A stretch of 32,704 bases of DNA, taken from a virus. A program made the translations under genes and the position numbers. Shown one piece after another: positions 29,944 through 32,704 of this stretch (position 1 is the stretch's first letter; each line of letters begins with the position of its first letter). Location of the stretch: positions 1 through 32,704 of IMG/VR virus record IMGVR_UViG_3300032770_001049. The stretch is one strand, 5' to 3'. Below the pieces are notes generated by a model that was given only the letters and a program-made list of their open reading frames with translations, was not told the DNA's origin and did not search any database.

Positions 29944-30348
29944 ATGAGTCAAAATCAACGACTTAAAGAAGTGCGTATTTCATTGAAGCTTACTCAAGAG
30001 GAGCTTGCAATGCAGGCTGGGGTACGGCAGGAAGAAGTTAGTCGGATGGAAAAAAAAGCAAAAATTAAGGATGAAATCATCCAGTTTCTATACAGAAAAG
30101 ATGTGAATTTGACATGGTTACTTACCGGAGAAGGAGAAATGTTTATAAAGGAAAGAAGGTTTACAAATGAAGATGGCAGCAGTAAAAGTTTAGCAGGAGA
30201 ACCGGAAAATAAGTATGGAACTGAACTTTCTGAAGCTATAAAAAATCAAACGGAGATGTTGAAACAACTTACAATTCAAGTGAGGTCTGAAATTGCAGAG
30301 CTGCGCAAGGAAGTGCAGCATTTGAAAGAAACGAAAGTCGATAAATGA
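29944..30348 (+). CDS. Phage repressor (XRE family, no S24 peptidase)
   Basis: A 134-residue repressor from ATG at 29944; an upstream ATG at 29923 is in frame but lies in the operator. The HTH is LTQEELAMQAGVRQEEVSRM, followed by NLTWLLTGEGEMF, typical of CI-like phage repressors. The C-terminal half is a coiled coil (SEAIKNQTEMLKQLTIQVRS, EIAELRKEVQHLKETK) for oligomerisation. There is no S24 peptidase domain, so RecA-driven self-cleavage is not expected and induction must follow another route. It is divergent to the early regulator. Confidence 0.82.
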   Translation: MSQNQRLKEVRISLKLTQEELAMQAGVRQEEVSRMEKKAKIKDEIIQFLYRKDVNLTWLLTGEGEMFIKERRFTNEDGSSKSLAGEPENKYGTELSEAIKNQTEMLKQLTIQVRSEIAELRKEVQHLKETKVDK

Positions 30349-30362
30349 ATTACTTTTATGTC

Positions 30363-30474
30363 GTCGCACATTACTGAATCACTCCATGCCGGAAGAGCAG
30401 CCGGTGGTTCTCGCGAGAGCGAGAATTTGTGGGGGTGATTCCTTCAAATAATGTGCGACACACAAACCACCGGC
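30363..30474. repeat. Interleaved inverted repeats after the repressor
   Basis: Three perfect inverted repeats are interleaved: A (30363-30373 with 30449-30459, 11 bp), B (30376-30382 with 30435-30441, 7 bp) and C (30400-30409 with 30465-30474, 10 bp). A and B nest; C crosses both, a pseudoknot topology. A palindrome TCTCGCGAGA lies in the middle (30409-30418). The A box GTCGCACA recurs at 30485-30492, at the start of the next gene. No gene overlaps 30349-30482. Confidence 0.65.
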
Positions 30475-30482
30475 CCTTTATT

Positions 30483-30686
30483 ATGTCGCACACTGAAGAA
30501 TTCATTCACGCTTACCTTCATGAAGTACCGGCGAGTTTGCCCGAGCTGAGAAAGCAGTTGAAGGAGTTGATTAAAGCAGTGCATAATGAAACCGTCACGC
30601 CGGAGCAACAGAAGATGCTGGATGAACTTAATCGGCGGGAAGGATTGCTCCCATTGAAGGGGAATGAGAAAAATTTGTTGAATTAA
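30483..30686 (+). CDS. Small acidic/basic helical protein
   Basis: A 67-residue protein from ATG at 30483, predicted helical (PELRKQLKELIKAVHNETV, EQQKMLDELNRREGLLPLK). No family recognised. Its first codons contain a copy of the repeat box that also lies on both sides of the inverted-repeat block. It may be the last gene on the phage side or part of a host or cargo segment. Confidence 0.5.
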   Translation: MSHTEEFIHAYLHEVPASLPELRKQLKELIKAVHNETVTPEQQKMLDELNRREGLLPLKGNEKNLLN

Positions 30687-30696
30687 AAACATCCCC

Positions 30697-31227
30697 ATGA
30701 AATCTCTCTTACTCTTATTTCTTGTTCCAATTACAGCGTTCGCGCAAGACACTACTCATGTAAACTGGCCCCAGCCCGATGAAGTTTCTTACAAATTGTT
30801 CGGTTCGAAAAAAGAATACGTCGAGCAAAATGCTTTGATGAACAACTCTGACAGTAAGCATTTGGTAAGGCTTATCGGATTCAAGCCATATTGGGTCAAT
30901 GAACTGAGTATTTTTATTCAGGGCATGGGATTTCAAAGCGACGCCGATTATAGCGCCACATCATCAACTTGGACTTGGAAAACCAGCACTGAGCATCTTA
31001 CAGGAAAATTTATACTTGATAAAACTGGAAGGATAACTTCTGGCGTTATTACAGGAACTCCCTCTGCGCTGATTGATCTCTTTGTTGGATATTGGGAAAC
31101 CACCTTAGAATTCTATTCAGGAAAAGACCTCTACAGAGGCAAAATTGCAGACAAGCATTTGATTGGAGAGCTTATAGTTTTCAATTGGCGCGCTTCGCAG
31201 CCGTTTATTACAATAAAACCAAATTGA
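30697..31227 (+). CDS. Secreted hypothetical protein
   Basis: A 176-residue protein with a clean signal peptide (MKSLLLLFLVPITAFAQ). The mature part is beta-rich (YWVNELSIFIQGMGFQSD, STWTWKTSTEHLTGKFIL, DKTGRITSGVITG) and may form a small beta-barrel or lipocalin-like fold. No family recognised. It is rightward like the repressor and may be expressed from the prophage as a lysogenic-conversion gene, or belong to the host. Confidence 0.6.
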   Translation: MKSLLLLFLVPITAFAQDTTHVNWPQPDEVSYKLFGSKKEYVEQNALMNNSDSKHLVRLIGFKPYWVNELSIFIQGMGFQSDADYSATSSTWTWKTSTEHLTGKFILDKTGRITSGVITGTPSALIDLFVGYWETTLEFYSGKDLYRGKIADKHLIGELIVFNWRASQPFITIKPN

Positions 31228-31235
31228 TACTCAAC

Positions 31236-31379
31236 ATGGACGAGGAAGACTCTAAAAAGCAGCTGGAACTGCTGACGAAAATTGAGAAGCATTTAGATTT
31301 CTTACATTCATATTTCTTGCTCATGCTTGGTCTCACAATTGCGGGCGTTATTGCATATTTTCTTTTGGTCTATAAATAA
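31236..31379 (+). CDS. Small single-pass membrane protein
   Basis: A 47-residue protein from ATG at 31236. A charged N-terminus (MDEEDSKKQLELLTKIEKHL) is followed by one membrane segment (about 25-45, YFLLMLGLTIAGVIAYFLLV). It begins 8 bp after the secreted gene stop, so the two form an operon. Function unknown. Confidence 0.5.
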   Translation: MDEEDSKKQLELLTKIEKHLDFLHSYFLLMLGLTIAGVIAYFLLVYK

Positions 31380-31406
31380 AGTAGTCAACCGACCAAATTT
31401 TTGAGG

Positions 31407-31420
31407 TGGCAACGTTGCCA
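31407..31420. other. 14-bp perfect palindrome
   Basis: TGGCAACGTTGCCA is fully self-complementary. It lies 12 bp before the 12-bp repeats and may be a protein binding site near the phage end. Confidence 0.5.
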
Positions 31421-31432
31421 AATTCCCCAGCA

Positions 31433-31480
31433 ATGTACACCTATATGTACACCTTCATGTACACCTAAACGTGCATCTAA
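31433..31480. repeat. 12-bp-period direct repeats, possible phage end
   Basis: Three units start with the perfect 10-mer ATGTACACCT (31433, 31445, 31457); a fourth at 31469 is degenerate (7/10). The block lies between the last rightward small gene and the host-side sequence. Terminal TGTACA sequences occur at ends of some Tn7/Mu-class elements, so these might be transposase sites, but the true end cannot be fixed from this window. Confidence 0.5.
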
Positions 31481-31637
31481 TTACATTCAAACACCGTATT
31501 AATCCAGTTTAAAGGCTCATTTTCAGCACCCCAATTGAGCATCAATTACATCTTCTTCAAGCAAATTTCTACCTTTCGTTTTAAATAGCATTTTGCCATT
31601 TTCCTCTATAACTTGTTAATTATTCGCTTTTTCTAAG

Positions 31638-31668
31638 GTTTTGCCGTTTATATATTCTTTCTACCTTT
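31638..31668 (+). promoter_or_regulatory. Bacteroidota-type promoter
   Basis: TTTTG (31638-31642), an 18-bp spacer and TACCTTTG (31661-31668), which matches the -7 consensus TAnnTTTG. The start point would be near 31675. A similar but weaker box lies upstream at about 31571. Confidence 0.5.
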
Positions 31669-31674
31669 GGTTCT

Positions 31675-31790
31675 TACCCCCTTAGTTTGTTCAAAACAAA
31701 GATTGGAGTAGATATTACTTGCTTTAAGCTACTCTTCTTCCTTGTTAATTATAATGGCTCTTCTGAAAACTTTTCAGAAGAGCCATTTTG
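31675..31790 (+). ncRNA. Candidate small RNA between promoter and terminator
   Basis: A promoter-like sequence is followed after about 110 bp by a perfect terminator hairpin. No credible open frame exists between them. Two further hairpins can form: TTTGTT/AACAAA (31686-31700) and GAGTAG/CTACTC (about 31706-31734). Length, lack of ORF and bounded ends suggest a structured small RNA. It does not match 6S, tmRNA, SRP RNA or tRNA as far as I can tell. Confidence 0.4.
31753..31787 (+). terminator. Perfect 17-bp terminator hairpin
   Basis: Both arms of 17 bp are perfectly complementary around a single C, ending ...GAGCCATT followed by TTGTTTG. It is the strongest terminator in the window and would also act on the other strand. 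Beyond it, 31790-32146 holds no gene I can support. Confidence 0.75.
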
Positions 31791-32146
31791 TTTGAAGAGT
31801 ACCACTAATGGGTAAGCATTTAATAGGGTCTTTGTTATCATTTAGGCAAAGAGGCAAAGAAGGTGATCGCATCAATAGAACTACGTCTCTCAGTCCACTA
31901 AGAATATTCAGAGCAATATTCAGTTTGATATTAAGAGAAATTATGGACTACATGTTTAACGCCGTGTCGAAGATCATCCAGAATAATTTGGGATCCAGAT
32001 AACCCTCATCTCCCTCGTCACTCATCCTATCTCGCACACGAATGTCGTTGAGCAAATACTGTGAGCAATTCGCGTGCGCTATGCTTTCCACACCTGGTCT
32101 TTATTCTCCTGCAGATTGGGTCCCCACAAGCCACCAACAAAAGCAC

Positions 32147-32704
32147 TCAATTGTAGCTGGGATTCTCCGGAAAGTTTGCAATCACTTTGAAGCGATCGCC
32201 CATGTTGCGAAGAACAGTGCGCCAGAGTTGTTGGGGTTCTGCATCAAAAAGGTAGTCAGTAGAACCCTCGCTGATGAACCATGAATTTTCTTTGATCTCC
32301 CGCGTTAGCTGATCTTCATTCCAGCCCGAATAGCCAAAGAAGAATCTAATCTCATCGGCCGAAATTTGTTTTGTATCGAGAAGGAAAATCAGTTTTTCAA
32401 AATCGCCGCCCCAGAAAATGCCATCAGCCACCTCCGTGCTGTCAGGCAGCAGATCGCCGCGGCGATGCAGATAATGAAGCGTGTTAGGTTGAACAGGGCC
32501 GCCATAATAAATAAGATTATCAACTACAGGAAAATCATCCACCACTTCGTGCACTTTCATTTCCGTCGGCTTATTCAGGATTAATCCGAATGCACCTTCC
32601 TGCTTGCATTCGCAGAGGAATACAACCGCTCCTTTGAAAAAAGGATCTTCCATAAATGGTTCTGCCACCAATAATTTTCCTGATTCAGGCGTCTCCATAT
32701 TCAT
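32147..32704 (-). CDS. YqgE/AlgH family protein (UPF0301), host
   Basis: A 185-residue protein, complete if the ATG at the window edge is the start; the sequence beyond is not visible. Family motifs are present: KLLVAEPFMEDPFFKGAVVF, GAFGLILNKP, YYGGPVQPNTL, and the C-terminal FFFGYSGWNEDQL. The family is widespread in Bacteria and its exact function is not settled (AlgH was first linked to alginate regulation). It is not a phage gene, so the prophage/host boundary must lie to its left. Confidence 0.88.
   Translation of the reverse strand: MNMETPESGKLLVAEPFMEDPFFKGAVVFLCECKQEGAFGLILNKPTEMKVHEVVDDFPVVDNLIYYGGPVQPNTLHYLHRRGDLLPDSTEVADGIFWGGDFEKLIFLLDTKQISADEIRFFFGYSGWNEDQLTREIKENSWFISEGSTDYLFDAEPQQLWRTVLRNMGDRFKVIANFPENPSYN

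Noticed and set aside
31433-31480. 12-bp repeats as CRISPR
   Set aside because: Repeats are contiguous and too short, with no spacers of 30 bp.
31808-32002. 64-codon frame near the host border
   Set aside because: No recognisable pattern, no neighbour coupling, poor residue composition; more likely non-coding.
32042-32284. 80-codon frame on the plus strand overlapping yqgE
   Set aside because: Its second half is antisense to the conserved C-terminus of YqgE/AlgH.
1-32704. tRNA, rRNA or tyrosine/serine integrase
   Set aside because: None recognised. Integration is explained by the DDE transposase.

Overview
The window is the larger part of a Mu-like (transposable) prophage in a Bacteroidota genome, plus a short piece of host chromosome at the right end. 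Phage type: a DDE transposase next to a MuB-like ATPase, a Gam-like protein, a GemA-like protein, and DUF935 portal, MuF, gpG, gp36 and gp37-type head genes. Host type: sequences resembling the Bacteroidota -7 box (TAnnTTTG), a MopE-type metal-binding segment typical of Bacteroidota secreted proteins, and a YqgE/AlgH gene. Transposable Bacteroides phages that carry a diversity-generating retroelement (DGR) are known (Hankyphage). This looks like a divergent relative with a different layout.

Layout, left to right. (1) 1-8430, minus strand: capsid and tail operon, read leftward as protease/scaffold, major capsid, two small membrane proteins, a signal-peptide protein, a small charged protein, tail sheath, tail tube, tail chaperone with a -1 frameshift site, tape measure, baseplate proteins; it runs off the left edge. 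(2) 8431-8600: divergent control region. (3) 8601-16240, plus strand: terminase, DUF6527 protein, unimolecular-spanin candidate, endolysin, gp36, portal, MuF with a C-terminal nuclease-like domain, gpG, gp37-like. (4) 16258-29860, minus strand: early region, read leftward as Ner-like regulator, transposase, MuB, RecA-like ATPase, DnaA domain IV protein, Gam, a secreted glycosidase-like cargo gene, HD hydrolase, GemA-like, then the DGR and three genes coupled to its reverse transcriptase. (5) 29944-30348, plus strand: repressor. (6) 30349-32146: small genes, structured repeats, a candidate small RNA; the phage end probably lies here. (7) 32147-32704: host yqgE.

The strongest result is the DGR. 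A template repeat (18947-19021) lies directly upstream of a DGR-type reverse transcriptase (IGNYLSQ motif and YADD). Two adjacent target genes each end in a variable repeat. Over a 68-nt core, every difference between template and variable repeats (13 in one, 12 in the other) falls on a template adenine of the coding strand, and no other base differs. The targets are small soluble proteins placed in the early region and not next to tail-fibre genes, so what they bind is open.

Other points to follow: a family of 7-bp-period tandem arrays at gene junctions of the structural half only; nested inverted repeats after the repressor; a 12-bp-period repeat near the likely phage end; a shared promoter-like block in front of the early and the capsid operons; and a hairpin-bounded cargo gene in the early operon.
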